A stretch of DNA of 64,000 nucleotides from assembly GCA_963383645.1 (NCBI GenBank), contig OY726559.1, positions 119,125,405 through 119,189,404 on the forward strand. Direction: 5' to 3'. The position numbers and the translations under genes were made by a program. The notes beneath the pieces are model-generated. The model was not told where the DNA came from and did not search any database. It saw only the letters and a program-made list of their open reading frames with translations. How positions within the stretch are numbered: position 1 is the first letter of the stretch; the number at the start of each line of letters is the position of its first letter. Below are positions 33,856-44,962 of the stretch, one piece after another. This DNA is from Muscardinus avellanarius. Lineage: Eukaryota > Chordata > Mammalia > Rodentia > Gliridae.

Positions 33856-33915
33856 AGTGGATTTCAATGGAGGAAAACTGAAAAAGGAAAGCAACAAACT
33901 TTGGAAACATACTTT

Positions 33916-33966
33916 GTGGTTGGTTGGTTGGTTGGTTGGTTGGTTGGTTGGTTGCTTGGTTGCTTG
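33916..33966. repeat. (TTGG)n microsatellite
   Basis: About 12 TTGG units with two TTGC variants at the end. Confidence 0.9.
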
Positions 33967-34095
33967 GTTGATTGGGTGAAAGAGGTATGGGTATTCAGTA
34001 GATTTTTCTTGTTGCTTTGTTTTGGTCTGGTATGCACGGATAAAATCTTTGTGTCACACTAGTTACCATTAACAGTCCTTAATTATCAGAGTTAC

Positions 34096-34147
34096 CTGGG
34101 GGTCTTTTGCTGTTGTGTTTTTTCATCTTCACAATCTCTTTTGTTTT
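34096..34147 (-). CDS. Olduvai-doublet small exon Y2 (52 bp), unit 2
   Basis: Exactly 52 bp between acceptor TATTTGCAG and donor CCCCAG|GTAACT, entering in phase 1 and leaving in phase 2. With its split codon it reads ENKRDCEDEKTQQQKTP. The known Olduvai (DUF1220) module is a doublet of a 52-bp exon and a longer exon of about 173 bp. Here the 52-bp exon lies after O2 and before C3, and both joins are in phase. Confidence 0.8.
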
Positions 34148-34859
34148 CTGCAAATAAAATCAGGTCCAGTCTTAGAACATCATTCTTGTTTTGAATGTAG
34201 CAAAAACAGGAATATAAATATTTTCTGGATAAATTAGAATATTAAGTGGAACCAACAAGGGGCATCAGAATGTGTCCAGGAGAAGGAACTTATCTTGATT
34301 GTCTGAACCATTGAGTCCTGAGCTTCCGATGTCACGGATGATCAACACAATCCAACTCTTGGACACCATAAGAGTCGAGCACATATTATTTTTTCCCTAG
34401 ATTTACTGGGAACCTGCCTTGTTGCCTGTTAGAACTTTGTGCTACAACCTGCTTTAACAGACACCTCATTCATTTTTGGTTTACTTGAGAACAAATATTG
34501 AGATTAGACTTAGTTGGAATATACAAACTTTCACAAGGGAAAAAGTCCTTGGTGCTTCCTAGAGAACACAATCCTTGGCCATTCATTGACATCGGGCACC
34601 ACTGTCATGTTCTGCCTTCAGAAAGATTCCATACAAGGGCTGTGGTAGTGTGGAAGTGTTTGAGTAGCCAGCAATATTCATAAAGGACAAGACCATCAGG
34701 AGAGTACTGGGAACTCAGAATGGAGAAATATGATATACAACCTCAAAAATATATATATTACATGTAAATATAAATATATATTTATATATATGAATTATTT
34801 AATATTATACAAGTTAATATAGAAATATATCATAGATTATTTATATATAATCAATAATA

Positions 34860-34918
34860 TCCAAATATATATATATATATATATACATACACGTGTGTGT
34901 GTGTGTGTGTGTGTGTAT
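34860..34918. repeat. (AT)n/(TG)n microsatellite
   Basis: An AT run passes through atacatacac into about 12 TG units. Confidence 0.9.
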
Positions 34919-35340
34919 TATTTTTGAACTAGGTTAACCTGACATGTTCAAGGAAATTTTTAAAGAAGTTACATGATAAAAGACAGTTGGAGGAGATATA
35001 CAAAATGCCATCATAAAACGGTTCATTAAACAATGATGTACATAGGTGGAGGGTCAGGAATTTCCAAGATACCTTCACTCTCCTAACCTTGGCTTGCTTT
35101 GCTTACATACTCTGAATCTACCAGTGAGTGTCAAGGAAAGAGGGTATTGCTTGGATCTAGAAAGAGTTTGAGCTGACTCTCCCACCTGACGTTAGGTTCT
35201 AGACTGTGGCTGAAACTCAAGTGTCTCTACAGGGCCTGCCTGCAGAGAGGTCTCTACCCACACAGAGTGCTGGGCTTAAGGAATGTGAAGGCCGCATGAG
35301 AATACAGGGAACCTTAGGATCTTCATCATGGCATACATAC

Positions 35341-35507
35341 CAGCCATATCCAAAGCAGAGCAAGCCAAGTGCTCCTCACAAACAAAGTCTGGACTGATGG
35401 TAGCCTGTATAGAACCAGACACATCACGGCAACTGGAATTAACCCAATACATCTCATCCAGTGAGTTTGCCAACTCTTCATCCAATTCTTTATCTTCTGC
35501 CAGATCC
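35341..35507 (-). CDS. Olduvai (DUF1220) domain exon O2, unit 2
   Basis: This 167-bp exon is open, with acceptor TGGCTCATAG and donor ATGGCTG|GTATGT, entering in phase 2 and leaving in phase 1. It encodes EELANSLDEMYWVNSS, then SGSIQATISPDFVCEEHLAC and SALDM. The layout LxxSLDExY...(S/D)xxQ...xxEExLACSALD is that of an Olduvai domain; PDE4DIP carries the near match LEDQLACSALDVA. Length is 6 bp below the typical 173 bp. Of the two Olduvai exons of this type here, it is the undamaged one. Confidence 0.88.
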
Positions 35508-35949
35508 CTATGAGCCAGGTAAAAAGGGAGACCACAGTGTTACAGAGTGCAAGACTGGCTTTCTCAAAGTATCTCCTGGTCCTCATTGAAAGCCTCATGG
35601 AGAAGCCACAGAAAGCCTCTATGGAGAACAACACACTGTAGCAATCCCTTCAAAGGGAAAAACAATACAATCCTCTCTGATGTGGGCAGAGTGTGACTGT
35701 CTTATGAGAATGATAAGAGGGGTGGGGTGGGAGAGTGGGCAGCAGGTTCTCTGGGCACTGTTCACGTAACATGCTGAGAAGGGGAAGGACACCCCCCCAC
35801 AGTTGGATCCAGGCATGGCCTACACACAATGAGAACCACAAAACTTGCTATAACTGCAAACACAGTTTGGGCACAATTTTGAGGCTGTGTGCTTGAGTGA
35901 AGTAGGAATATATATTCAGAAGTTCTGCTCTATTTTCTCTTGTTACAGA

Positions 35950-36545
35950 AATTTAATTTAATGTTAAATATACTTTTGTAGGGGCATTGTAATTATACAC
36001 CATAATGAGGTTCCAGATAGGATCACTCATGCACATAGCAGTTGGTGTTTTTCTCTCTGAACGCCACTCTTGCCCATAAATATATTATTGTTTGAGGAGA
36101 TTTGAGTTGATAATTTCATATATACACACAGCACTATTTGAGCTATTGCCATCATAAAGTTTCACTTTTCAGCATACCAATCCCCAAACTCCCTCAAACA
36201 TTCCACTAAACTCTCCCTTTACCCAAAGTGAATTTTGCGAAACAAATACTCTATAACTTACACACACAAGTAAAAACCTCACAACTGTCACTTTGTGATG
36301 GGCTTAGCATACATTTGCCCAGTTCCATCTTTTTTATACAAATATTATAATCTTGGTCATTTTTATTAAAGCTAAGCAAAATTCTACTGTGTGTATATAC
36401 CATACTTTTGTAATCCAATCATTGGTTAAAGGTCACCAAGGCAGAGTGTTCCATAGCTTGATTATTTTGAATCGTGCTGCTATGAACATGGATATGCATG
36501 TATCTTTGTAATATTTTGAATTCTCATTTTTTGAATTATATCCTT
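35950..36545 (-). mobile_element. L1 3' fragment in unit 2 intron, shared with unit 1
   Basis: The order cataatgaggttcca, actccctcaaacattcc, aaattctactgtgtgtatatacc and gtgctgctatgaacatgg is the reversed L1 3' region. The same element sits in the counterpart intron of unit 1 (51310-52160), so it predates the duplication. Confidence 0.8.
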
Positions 36546-36665
36546 ATTGAAAGAAGTTTAAAAACTTATACGTAAGAAAAGCTGGTGTGTTTTTGTCTGC
36601 AATTTACAGATGAAATTTCCATATCATACTAGTTACCATTAGCAATCCTCGATTCTCAAAATTAC

Positions 36666-36717
36666 CTGGAGGGCGTTGGCTCTTGTCTTTCTTCATGCTG
36701 AGAATCTGTTTTGCTTT
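36666..36717 (-). CDS. Olduvai-doublet small exon X2 (52 bp), unit 2
   Basis: Exactly 52 bp with acceptor TATTTCCAG and donor CTCCAG|GTAATT, entering in phase 1 and leaving in phase 2. With its split codon it reads ESKTDSQHEERQEPTPS, close to Y1 and X1. It comes directly before the Olduvai exon O2, the canonical doublet arrangement, and the join is in phase. Confidence 0.85.
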
Positions 36718-36999
36718 CTGGAAATAAAATAAGACAGCAGCAATCATATTACACCATTCCTGCCTTACACATTTCAAACACAGTGCCATAAAATTACCTT
36801 GGGGAAGTTAGGATGTTACAAGAAGAAAACCACAGGAGGCATCAGGATATGACCTATAAAAAGAATCTGGTCTCCTTTTTTGAGATTCCTCAGTGTGATG
36901 TGGGGGTAAAAGTTCCTTGGACATTCATGGAGGCTCACTGTGCCAGGGATGAAAAAAAGCCTTTTCTGTGGGAAAAACTCCGTTTATATTTACATGAGT

Positions 37000-37365
37000 G
37001 TTTGGGTATGAGTGTGTGAGTGATTTCAGGTAATTATAAGACTGCTTAATGAAGACATGCCAAAGCCGAGGAAAGAAGATGAAGCTCAGAGCCCAGGAAC
37101 CATGGTACCATCTCCAGAAGTACAAGCAAGGTAACATCCTTCTTGAACAACTCCCAAAGCTCACACAACTCTGTTCAGATATGATAATTGACAAGACATT
37201 TGGAAGACATGTAATGCATCATGACAAAACATTAATTGAAAAAATGATGAACCCACTTGGGAAATCTGTCAGAGTTGTCCATGATACCTTCTCTCCCCCC
37301 ACCCTGGCCTTCATTGCTTCCACACCCACATGTGTCAATGAGGTCCAGGGTAAGAGGGAGTGAGG
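37000..37365. other. Intron block duplicated from the O-Y intron type
   Basis: This stretch resembles 50100-50440 and 34670-35130, the introns between an Olduvai exon and the following 52-bp exon. A 104-codon plus-strand open frame in it is therefore chance. Confidence 0.55.
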
Positions 37366-37438
37366 AAAAAGCAGAATATGTGCCAACTATCTGACGCTCC
37401 TCAGGTCAGATCCTTTGTAATTATGCATATGTTTGAGG

Positions 37439-37442
37439 GTGT

Positions 37443-37490
<48 letters not shown>

Positions 37491-37492
37491 CT
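37439..37492. repeat. (TG)n microsatellite
   Basis: About 22 TG units with a few TTT interruptions. Confidence 0.95.
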
Positions 37493-37494
37493 GT

Positions 37495-37665
37495 GTTTGT
37501 GTGGTGGTGATGAATGAACCCTAGGACTTTCTCCCTCTGAGCTCCACTACAGGTCAGTTTTATTTTTGATTTGGAAACAAGTCTCACGGTGCTGAGAGCC
37601 TCTCACAAACTTGTTCAAAGTAGCATCAAACCTGAGATCCTTCTGCCTCAGCATCCCAAGTCCTG
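37495..37665 (-). mobile_element. B1/ID-type SINE, minus strand, old
   Basis: gatgaatgaaccctaggacttt at the start, then ggaaacaagtctcacggtgctg and cctcagcatcccaag. Confidence 0.7.
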
Positions 37666-37679
37666 CATTTCTTTTTTTT

Positions 37680-38062
37680 CCCATTTTTTTATTGGTGCAA
37701 TATATTCATACATCATACATCATATTGGGGTAAAAACTTGTGTGTAGAGACATGCACACATCACTGATTTAACCCCTACCCAATTCCCACCCTATTTCCT
37801 CCCCCTCCCTCCCTCCCTTGCTCGGCTTAGTGGTTGACTTCGATATGTTTAAGCACATTGTGTGTTTTAGAGATTTTCCTCTTCCCCCCTCCTTTCTCCT
37901 CCTTTAAGTTGTCTTCTTTGCTCCTCCATAGGATTTTCTTTTTCATCTAGAGTTCCTCCTATGACCCAATTCTCCCTAACTCTCACATATTAGGGAAAGC
38001 ATCTGGTTTCTTATTTTTTGTGACTGACTAATCTCTCTTAGCGTAATGTCCTCCAGATTTCA
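37680..38062 (-). mobile_element. L1 3' end, minus strand
   Basis: attggtgcaatatattcatac, gggtaaaaacttgtgtgtag and gactgactaatctctcttagc match the element at 55160-55540 closely. Confidence 0.85.
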
Positions 38063-38069
38063 TAAAGTG

Positions 38070-38235
38070 TGATTTATACTCGTGTTTCTAGAGGGCCTGC
38101 CTGTAGAGAGGCCTCTACCCACACAAAGGACTGAGCAGAAAGTCTATGGATGCAAGCTGGGAAGCAATGAGAGCTTTATTCTCTTTGACACAGGCATACT
38201 CACCAACTTCTACTTTATTGAATATTATTGGTAAG
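38070..38235 (-). pseudogene. Olduvai exon 3' edge and downstream intron, truncated copy
   Basis: agggcctgcctgtagagaggc and ctctacccacacaaaggactg repeat the intron just downstream of O1 (50515) and O2 (35220). The donor-like gcatactcaccaac at 38203-38216 corresponds to the donor of O1/O2. Beyond 38235 the sequence switches to the flank of exon A, so only the last bases of an Olduvai exon remain. Confidence 0.5.
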
Positions 38236-38358
38236 GATAAAATTTATTTTGGTGAAAGGAAGACTCATCTTGTTGCTCAGAAAAACAACAACAACAAAAA
38301 ACCCCAATCAAACAAACATCATCTGTTACTTTGCTGATGGTAACCCTATACTACTTAC

Positions 38359-38565
38359 TGTAATTCTGGGGCTCACTAAAAAGAGAGGAGACTTTAGTTT
38401 CTAATATACGAAGCTTTTCTTTGATATTGTGAAAAGTCTTCTTATTCCCTTTAAATTGATAGAGAAACTGGTCTACTAATACGTCATTTTTTTGTGACTT
38501 TGGTGCCGGCAAGGTGCTCACAGATTCTGCCATGGATATACTTGATGAAGAAGTAGTGCTGGAAA
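38359..38565 (-). CDS. NBPF-like N-terminal exon A2 (207 bp) with start codon, unit 2
   Basis: The exon is open with acceptor TCCCCACAG and donor AATTACA|GTAAGT, entering and leaving in phase 1. It encodes SSSSISMAESVSTLPAPKSQ and then KTFHNIKEKLRILETKVSSL. Human NBPF proteins start inside the matching exon (MVVSAGPxSSEKAEMN, then [17 protein letters not shown]). The methionine at 38533 aligns with that start. From it, exons A2-X2-O2-Y2-C3-Z-C4 join in phase for 307 codons. The exon lies downstream of B2 and D2, an order not seen in unit 1, and its flanks show it was moved here (see findings). Confidence 0.82.
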
Positions 38566-39044
38566 CTGTGGGGAATAAAACCAAATACCAGAGGAGTTAA
38601 AAACATACAAAATCAATTCAGTTTCTTTGTGACTAAGGAATGACAGTAGTTTACTTACTGTTCCAAAAATGCTCATCAACACTCCCATGGAACTAGAGTT
38701 CTTAACCCATGAAACAATAGTCAAAATGTTGGAGCTGAAAGCCCAGGGCTCTGCCTAGAACTCAGCCTACAGCAAGCATGAGGTAGGCAGGCTCAGTGTG
38801 CCAGCTAACTATGCTGTGACAGTAACAGACTTAAAAAGTGGGGGTATCATGGAATGTCAGGAGCCCCTGCTTCCAGTCATCCAGGTCAGGCAGATACACA
38901 AGACCCTGGTCTCTAGGGAAGGTCAGCATGATGAGGACCTCTTACTCATCCACACTGCACTGTCATGGACCTTTATGCCTGTACCTCCAACTTTGCTTTT
39001 CCAAAAAAAACCTAAATATATTTCTCCTTTTTCTTTTTTCTTTT

Positions 39045-39240
39045 TTTTTCTTCTTTTGTGGTACTGGGGTTCCAGGAAACCCTTCTTACCTCCGGGCTAC
39101 ACTCCCAGACCTATTTTATATTTTTATTTGGAAACAGGGTCTCCTAATCCAGCACTGCTGGCTTTGAACCTGTGTGATCCTCCTGTCTCTGCCTCCCAAG
39201 TGCGGGGATTACAAGCATGCGTCATCCAGCCCGGCTTCTC
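39045..39240 (-). mobile_element. Young B1/ID-type SINE, minus strand
   Basis: tggtactggggttccaggaaac to gcatgcgtcatccagcccggc. Full length. Confidence 0.9.
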
Positions 39241-39403
39241 CTCTTTCATTTTCTGTAGGTATAGAGTCAACAGCAGAAACTGTCCCTCAACAACTTCTCT
39301 TTTCTTCAGGGTTGGCCACAACTTATCTCAATAACCCTTAACATGAAAACAGATCTAAGCTTTCTCTCGAATGAAACATGTAAATCTTAACCATTTTAAA
39401 GAG

Positions 39404-39622
39404 TCATGATAGAAATTTCCTAATATACATGATGTACATTCCCAAATATATCAAAGGCAATCATTAAGCCAACCATGAGAATGAGGGAAGGGGGAGAAAA
39501 TGGGTTGGGAAGTGAGGAAGGGCTAAATGTGTGATGTATGCATGTATGCCTCTGCCATCTTGTACCCCATTGAGATGTATACCAACAAGGAAACAATAAA
39601 AATAAATAAATAAATAAAATTG
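39404..39622 (+). mobile_element. L1 3' end
   Basis: catgatgtacattcccaaatat, gggagaaaatgggttggg and ccattgagatgtataccaac, then (AAAT)n. Confidence 0.75.
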
Positions 39623-39627
39623 TCATG

Positions 39628-39835
39628 AGGCCTAGAATAATGGCTCATACCTCTAAGTGCAGTACCTGGGCAGTGGAGACAAGAGAATCAAAGAATTGAG
39701 GCCAGCCTCAGCAAGTTACTCTCAGCAAGTAACTGAAGTCTAGTTTTCAATGAAAAATAAACAGTGCTGGTGGTTAAGCTCAGAGGCAGAATGTCCTTGG
39801 ATTTGATCCCTGTATTCTTCCCCCCACACACACAT
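39628..39835 (+). mobile_element. B1/ID-type SINE, old
   Basis: taatggctcatacctctaagtg at the head and taagctcagaggcagaatgtcc at the tail. Confidence 0.75.
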
Positions 39836-40934
39836 ACATTGCCATGATGTTCGTCTCTGAATAGTTCAAAAATTATTTCTCAAGTATACAACAAAGCAAT
39901 GTAGAACACACAGAATCAATGATTAGTGCTTTCTGTTCTTTATCAGTATTAGTTTTGCTACATTCCCCTTTTCTGTTGGCTCCTTTTCTCTCACAGGACA
40001 TCTGTTGGCTTTTCACTAAACATAGGTTAAGTCTTACATCACTACCTCTTAAGCTCCTTCTCTATGTTGGATAGTTTCTGTGAGATTTATGTTATGGGAG
40101 GCATACTCTAGAAAGTCTTGAGTTCAAAAAAGTCTTGATGTTGTGTTGATTGTGAGATTGATAATATGAGAGAAAATCCTCAAGAAAGTCTCACTGGATA
40201 AATAATCCCACGTTTGGTCAATTAATATCACCATACTCTTTGTCCTAAACCTGGCAATCAGTTCATTATTCCAGCCAACTGAAAATCTGTGAAAAATGGC
40301 TTTCTAGAAAGGGTTCTTTAAGACTTAGCCCTTCATCAGATAATCCAGTTCTTGATAGAATTGAGATTATATACTCTTGGCTAACTGAATGAATGGATGG
40401 AATCTATAGATATTCAGAGAGGAAAACCTGTCAAGTTTCAAAGAGAACAAGTTCCTTTCTATGCAAGGAGGTGGAGAGGGCCACAGTCCATGCAACGACT
40501 TCAGGAATAATTGCAGATACTTTTAAGAGCTGTTAGTATCCTAGTAGATACATGGCACCTTATCACTTGTACAAGACAACTTAGAAGAGAGGCAGTGGCT
40601 GGAGCTTAGGAATCAGGACAATAGTGACTCCAATGATGTAGTCAAGAGTTTTATCCCATTTGGACAGCATCTAACTCTCAAAATACACTCATTATTTAGA
40701 AAAATTCAGAAAGGATATTTCAGGAGAGATTAGCTATCCTAGGTTAAGAAAATAAGCTCATGCAGATCTTTGCTGGGACCCTGCAGTAGTGGTGGCACCT
40801 TGTCTTTTAAAATCTATGCATTACAACACTGAACAAGTCATTTGATATGCAGAAAGAGTCATGGCTGCTATGAGTGTGATTAAATTTTTGTTTTGGGGTT
40901 TTTTATGCTTCTTTTTTTATCGCATTTTACTTCT

Positions 40935-40958
40935 GAGCTACTTCCTCAGCCCGATTTT

Positions 40959-40989
<31 letters not shown>

Positions 40990-41370
40990 TTTAATTATTT
41001 TTAATGGTTTTATTTTATTTATTTATTTTTTTGGTGGTACTAGGGGTAGAACCCAGAGGCATTCTACCTCTGGGCAATATTCCCAGCCCTTTTTATATTT
41101 TATTTGGAAACAGGGTCTTGGTAAGTTGCCGAAAGCCTAAGTAGCTGAGGCTGGTTTCGAACCCATGTTATCCTCTGTTTCAGCCTCCCAAGCGCAGGGA
41201 TTACAAGCGTGCGCCACCATGCCCGGATATTTCTTTATTTTTAAAATGAGGTCTCACTACATTGCTGTAGGTCTCACTAAATTTATGAGGCTGGCCTCTA
41301 TTCTGTGATCCTCTTGTCCTAGCATCCCAAGTACTGGGATTACAGGCATGGGTCACCATGTTCTATGCAA
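40935..41370 (-). mobile_element. B1/ID-type SINEs, minus strand, with (TTTA)n
   Basis: A (TTTA)n run (40955-41030) precedes a clear element (gtagaacccagaggcattctacc ... gcgtgcgccaccatgcccgg, to 41226). A second truncated head (41230-41362) follows. Confidence 0.85.
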
Positions 41371-41411
41371 TTTGTTATATTTGTTTTTTATCCCCCTCAT
41401 GCAGTACTTAC

Positions 41412-41587
41412 GAGCAGCTTCTGAAGAAGGGGTGGCTTCATGCTCTTCCAATAATTTAGCAGTGGTGCAAGGAGGCTGGTGGATGTCAGTCAGCTCAGAG
41501 TCACTCAAGGAAGTCTTGTGAGCACCCGCTAAAAATTCCTGCTGGGTTTCTATTACGCTGTCCTCTTCCTGTTCCTCTTTGCTTGAC
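41412..41587 (-). CDS. Olduvai-like long exon D2 (176 bp), unit 2
   Basis: The exon is open with acceptor CCCATCAAG and a perfect donor CTC|GTAAGTACT, entering in phase 2 and leaving in phase 1. It reads SDSELTDIHQPPCTTAKLLE with ETQQEFLAGAHKTSL upstream. The spacing of L-x-D, QP and LLEE resembles the long exon of an Olduvai doublet (SLDxxY...ELxDSxQPY...LEE), and the size is 173 + 3 bp. It is more diverged than O1/O2. It joins B2 upstream in phase; exon A2 (phase 1-1) or X2 can follow. Confidence 0.72.
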
Positions 41588-41979
41588 CTTGATGGGATAA
41601 ACAACACAATCAGCCAGGAAAAAATGCATGTAACATTCCTCCGTGGTCCTGTTCAAGGCCTATGTGTTCTAGAAGACACAGGAAACTGCCTTTAAGGAAA
41701 AGTGCAGAACACATCTGCTTTGTAGCAAGAGATAGGAGGCTGTGTACAGTGCAGTGTCTGGTCAAGGATCCTGAGAATCTGTAGAGTCAAAAGATCTTGT
41801 GTATTCTAAGACTTTATATTGTCACAAAATACAATCTGGCATGTGAGGTCTGATTAGGTTCTTTGCTATGGAATCCCTGCCAGCAAACTAGGACCAATCA
41901 TACAGAAAGCACAAATGCATCTTATCCTCAACTGATCCATACAAGACAGGAGAGGTAAATTCTGTGAGATTCAAAAATG

Positions 41980-42170
41980 GTAACCAGGTTTCGTGGCACA
42001 AGCCTGTAATCTCAGTACTTGGGAGTCTGAGACAGGAGGATTTCACATTGGAGGCCAGACTCAATAACTTTATAGACACCTGGTTTCAAAGCAGTAATTT
42101 TAAAAACTGTGGATATAGCATGGGGATAGAATGCCCCTAGTTTCAATCCCTAGTCCATAAAACAAATGAA
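41980..42170 (+). mobile_element. B1/ID-type SINE
   Basis: aaccaggtttcgtggcacaagc at the head and gatagaatgcccctagtttcaatccc at the tail. Confidence 0.8.
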
Positions 42171-42529
42171 CAAAAAAAAACTAGTTAGACTCAGTATGCA
42201 GACTGAGTAGAAATGGTGCATTCCTCCCTTGTCTTAGGTCTGTCTTAATGAGAACAGTTCCTTTGATTCATCTTGAATTCAGATCATGGGTTCTCTGAGA
42301 GGAGCACAGTACTTAAGTCTGCAGAGTTGCACAATAGACACTAAGGGCTTTCACAGAGAGTTCTGTGAGGACATTCGAAGAGAGCGCTCCAAAACGAATT
42401 CCAGTACAGTCTCTCGAGATGCTAATGGCAAAATAATAATAATAATAATGAAAACCCAGAATGGAAGGAAATTGTCGGTGAGGAGGGAGAAATATGACAA
42501 AAGGGGAAAAGTAGGATTGAGGAAGAGGA

Positions 42530-43545
42530 AACAGTTCAAATAATAATATGGCAATATTTGAATCAAATGATGTCTTAATGCCTCCTGCATGGATCTTTTT
42601 GCTGAGAATTGCTTTGGCTATTCTAGGTCTTTTCTTTCTACATATAAAATGCATGACTGATGTTTCTAGGTCTAGGAAGACTGTTGTATTTTGCATTGAA
42701 TCTGTAGATCACTTTTGGCAGAATTGCCATTTTGATGATATTTATTCTGTCAATCCAGGAGCAAGGGAGAGCTTTCCACCTTCCAAAGTCTTTTTCAATT
42801 TCTTTCTATAATGTTTTATAGTTTTCATTATAGAGGTATTTTATGGCTTTGGTTAGGTATATTCCTAGGCACTGGTTTTAAAGTTATTGTGAATGGAATA
42901 TATTTATTTCTTTCACCGTGGATTCATTGTTAGCATAAAATAAAAGCAACTGATGTCTTTAGGTTGATTTTGTATCCTGCAACTTTGCTGAACTGGTTAG
43001 TGAGCACCAGTACTCTTTTGGTTGAGGTCTTTGGGTCTTATAGATAATGAATCATGTCACCCGCAACAAAGGTAATTTTAATTCTTCTCTTCCTATTTGA
43101 ATTCCTTTGATATGTTTCTGTCTTACTGCTGTGGCAAGAATTTAGAGGACTATAAAGTAAAGGAGATAGTGGGCATCCTTGTCATGTTCCTGATTTTAGA
43201 GGAAATTCTTGCAGTTTTTCCCGATTCAGTATGATGTTGGCTTTGGGTTTATTTTATATTCCCTTAATGATGTTGAAATATGTTCCCTCTATTCCAATTT
43301 TCTTTGGTGTTTTTAAAATAAATTTTATAGGATTTTGTCAAATATTTTTTTCAGCATATATTGGTATAATCATGTGGTTTTTGTTCTCCGTTCTATTTAT
43401 GTGGTGAATAACATGTATTGATTTGTGTATGTCGAACAAGTCTTGCTTTTCTGGGATGAAACCAGCTTGGTTATGGTGTACAACTCTCTTGATATGGTTT
43501 TGAATGTGTATAGCTAGTCTTTTGCTTAGAATTTTTGTGCTATGC
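42530..43545 (-). mobile_element. L1 ORF2 fragment, minus strand
   Basis: tgccattttgatgatatttattctgtcaatcc, then ttgtatcctgcaactttgctgaac, and later tgcttttctgggatgaaacc, are the reversed L1 ORF2 words in the usual order. It lies in the intron between B2 and D2 and explains why this intron is longer than in unit 1. Confidence 0.9.
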
Positions 43546-43558
43546 AGAGCCCACTTAC

Positions 43559-43676
43559 CTAAGCTTCTCAGGTAGGGTCAGCTTTTCTGCCAGCTCCTCC
43601 ACCTTGGTCTGAAACTTCTCTCCAACCACAGACTCAGTAATGCTACAGAATGTTTTATACTCTGTGGAATCACACT
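43559..43676 (-). CDS. NBPF-like exon B2 with doubled acceptor, unit 2
   Basis: The donor AAGCTTAG|GTAAGT is strong. Two acceptors in tandem, TTTCCACAG|AGTGTG (exon of 118 bp) and TTCCACAG|AGTATA (15 bp further in), are both in phase. The inner one restores the 103-bp size of B1. The exon enters in phase 1 and leaves in phase 2. It encodes [20 protein letters not shown], matching human NBPF [20 protein letters not shown]. Upstream, no exon A copy is found before T1, so how this copy of B would be joined to a start is unclear. Confidence 0.78.
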
Positions 43677-43689
43677 CTGTGGAAAGACA

Positions 43690-44265
43690 TAGGTGCCTGC
43701 CTCAGTGAACATCTGGATGCTGGACTATGGCCACTGCCTTCAGAGAAGAGGGCAGGGTCCACCCCAAGGACAAAAGGCCCTCCAGGCACAGGCCCTATGA
43801 GGGACTTCCACGCCTTTAAAACTTCCCACTTACACGGGATTTGATTACACCTCAGTTTCAAGATCAGAAAAAAGACATTCAAAGGCACAGAACAAGTTTC
43901 ATGGCAAATCAATTGAATTGTATTTGGCAGATTCAAATTCACATCCCCAGATGGATGAATAATGGGTCATGGCAATCACCACGGCTTGCAGCCACCCAAG
44001 TCAAGCACTCAGCTGGGCATGAAGCACCGAATCCGAGGACTTCATGGCTGAAGGAGCCTTGGGACCACAATTTCAAGAAAGACCTAGTATCTCCACACTG
44101 AAAAACCTTTTCTGGATGCATATGTGTTAAGTGTAATGTTTTAAGATCATAGGAATCGGAATGAAAGAGGCCCAACACTAGTGATGTCAGTTTTAAATCA
44201 AGAAGGGATATGTATGTCTTTACAATCTGCACTTCCTCATTTTGGGAGACTACAATGAATTAAGT
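43690..44265. other. No exon seen between units
   Basis: Short open frames on both strands, none with family resemblance. The region resembles 55000-55140 and 55840-56190 downstream and upstream of B1, so it is duplicated intron or intergenic sequence. Confidence 0.5.
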
Positions 44266-44267
44266 AT

Positions 44268-44450
44268 ATTCTTGAAAAGGCTGAGACATGCAGATTCCAC
44301 TTTAATGGACAGCTATAGCAACACACGAAGATTTTCAGCAATCTAGAAAGACACTCTTTCAAAACAAAAGATAAAAAGTCTTGAAGTGTAGCTCAGAGGT
44401 AGATCATCTTTTGATCAATCTCCAGTGCCATATATATTCACACACAAAAT
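44268..44450 (+). mobile_element. B1/ID-type SINE, old
   Basis: aggctgagacatgcagattcc in the head and gtgtagctcagaggtagatcatc in the tail. Confidence 0.7.
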
Positions 44451-44764
44451 TTCTATTATGATTGATTTAGAATAATTTAATATTCTGTGAAGAATTAGAA
44501 AATATCTCATACAAAGCAGGTGACTTATTAGACTTCAGCCAGAAATCACAGCCTGAAGGTGGTGAGATTCAAGAACGTTATTCAACCTCCCTCTGCTCCC
44601 TTCTTTCCTGAAGGGGGCTTCATGCTTTGGCATCTGCGGAAGATGATCAGAAGAGAGTAACTGTGCTCATGGCTTGAATCTTGGTTGGAAATGTGGGAGG
44701 CCGAGGGTAAGTAAAGACAGACCAAAGGGAAGAAAAGATGGTTCAACACTACAAGTTATCACCA

Positions 44765-44962
44765 GATGTGATGGCCTATGCCTAAAATCCATGTACTGGG
44801 TAAACCGTGACAGAGAGATCCTAGAATCGAGGCCAGTCCCAGCAATTTAGTAAGGCTCTCAGCTACGTAGTGTGGCTCTATTTAAAAAGAATAAGGCTGT
44901 GTGTGTAGTCAGAGGTAAGACACCCCTAGGCTCAATCCCTAGTAGCGCACACACACACACAA
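44765..44962 (+). mobile_element. B1/ID-type SINE, old
   Basis: agatgtgatggcctatgccta in the head, then tagtcagaggtaagacacccc and a short CA run. Confidence 0.75.

Noticed and set aside
34740..34920. AT-rich stretch considered as a replication or matrix element
   Set aside because: It is a simple AT/TG repeat with no further signal.
37049..37363. 104-codon plus-strand open frame
   Set aside because: It lies in intron sequence that is repeated in the other O-52 bp introns, where the frame is not kept.
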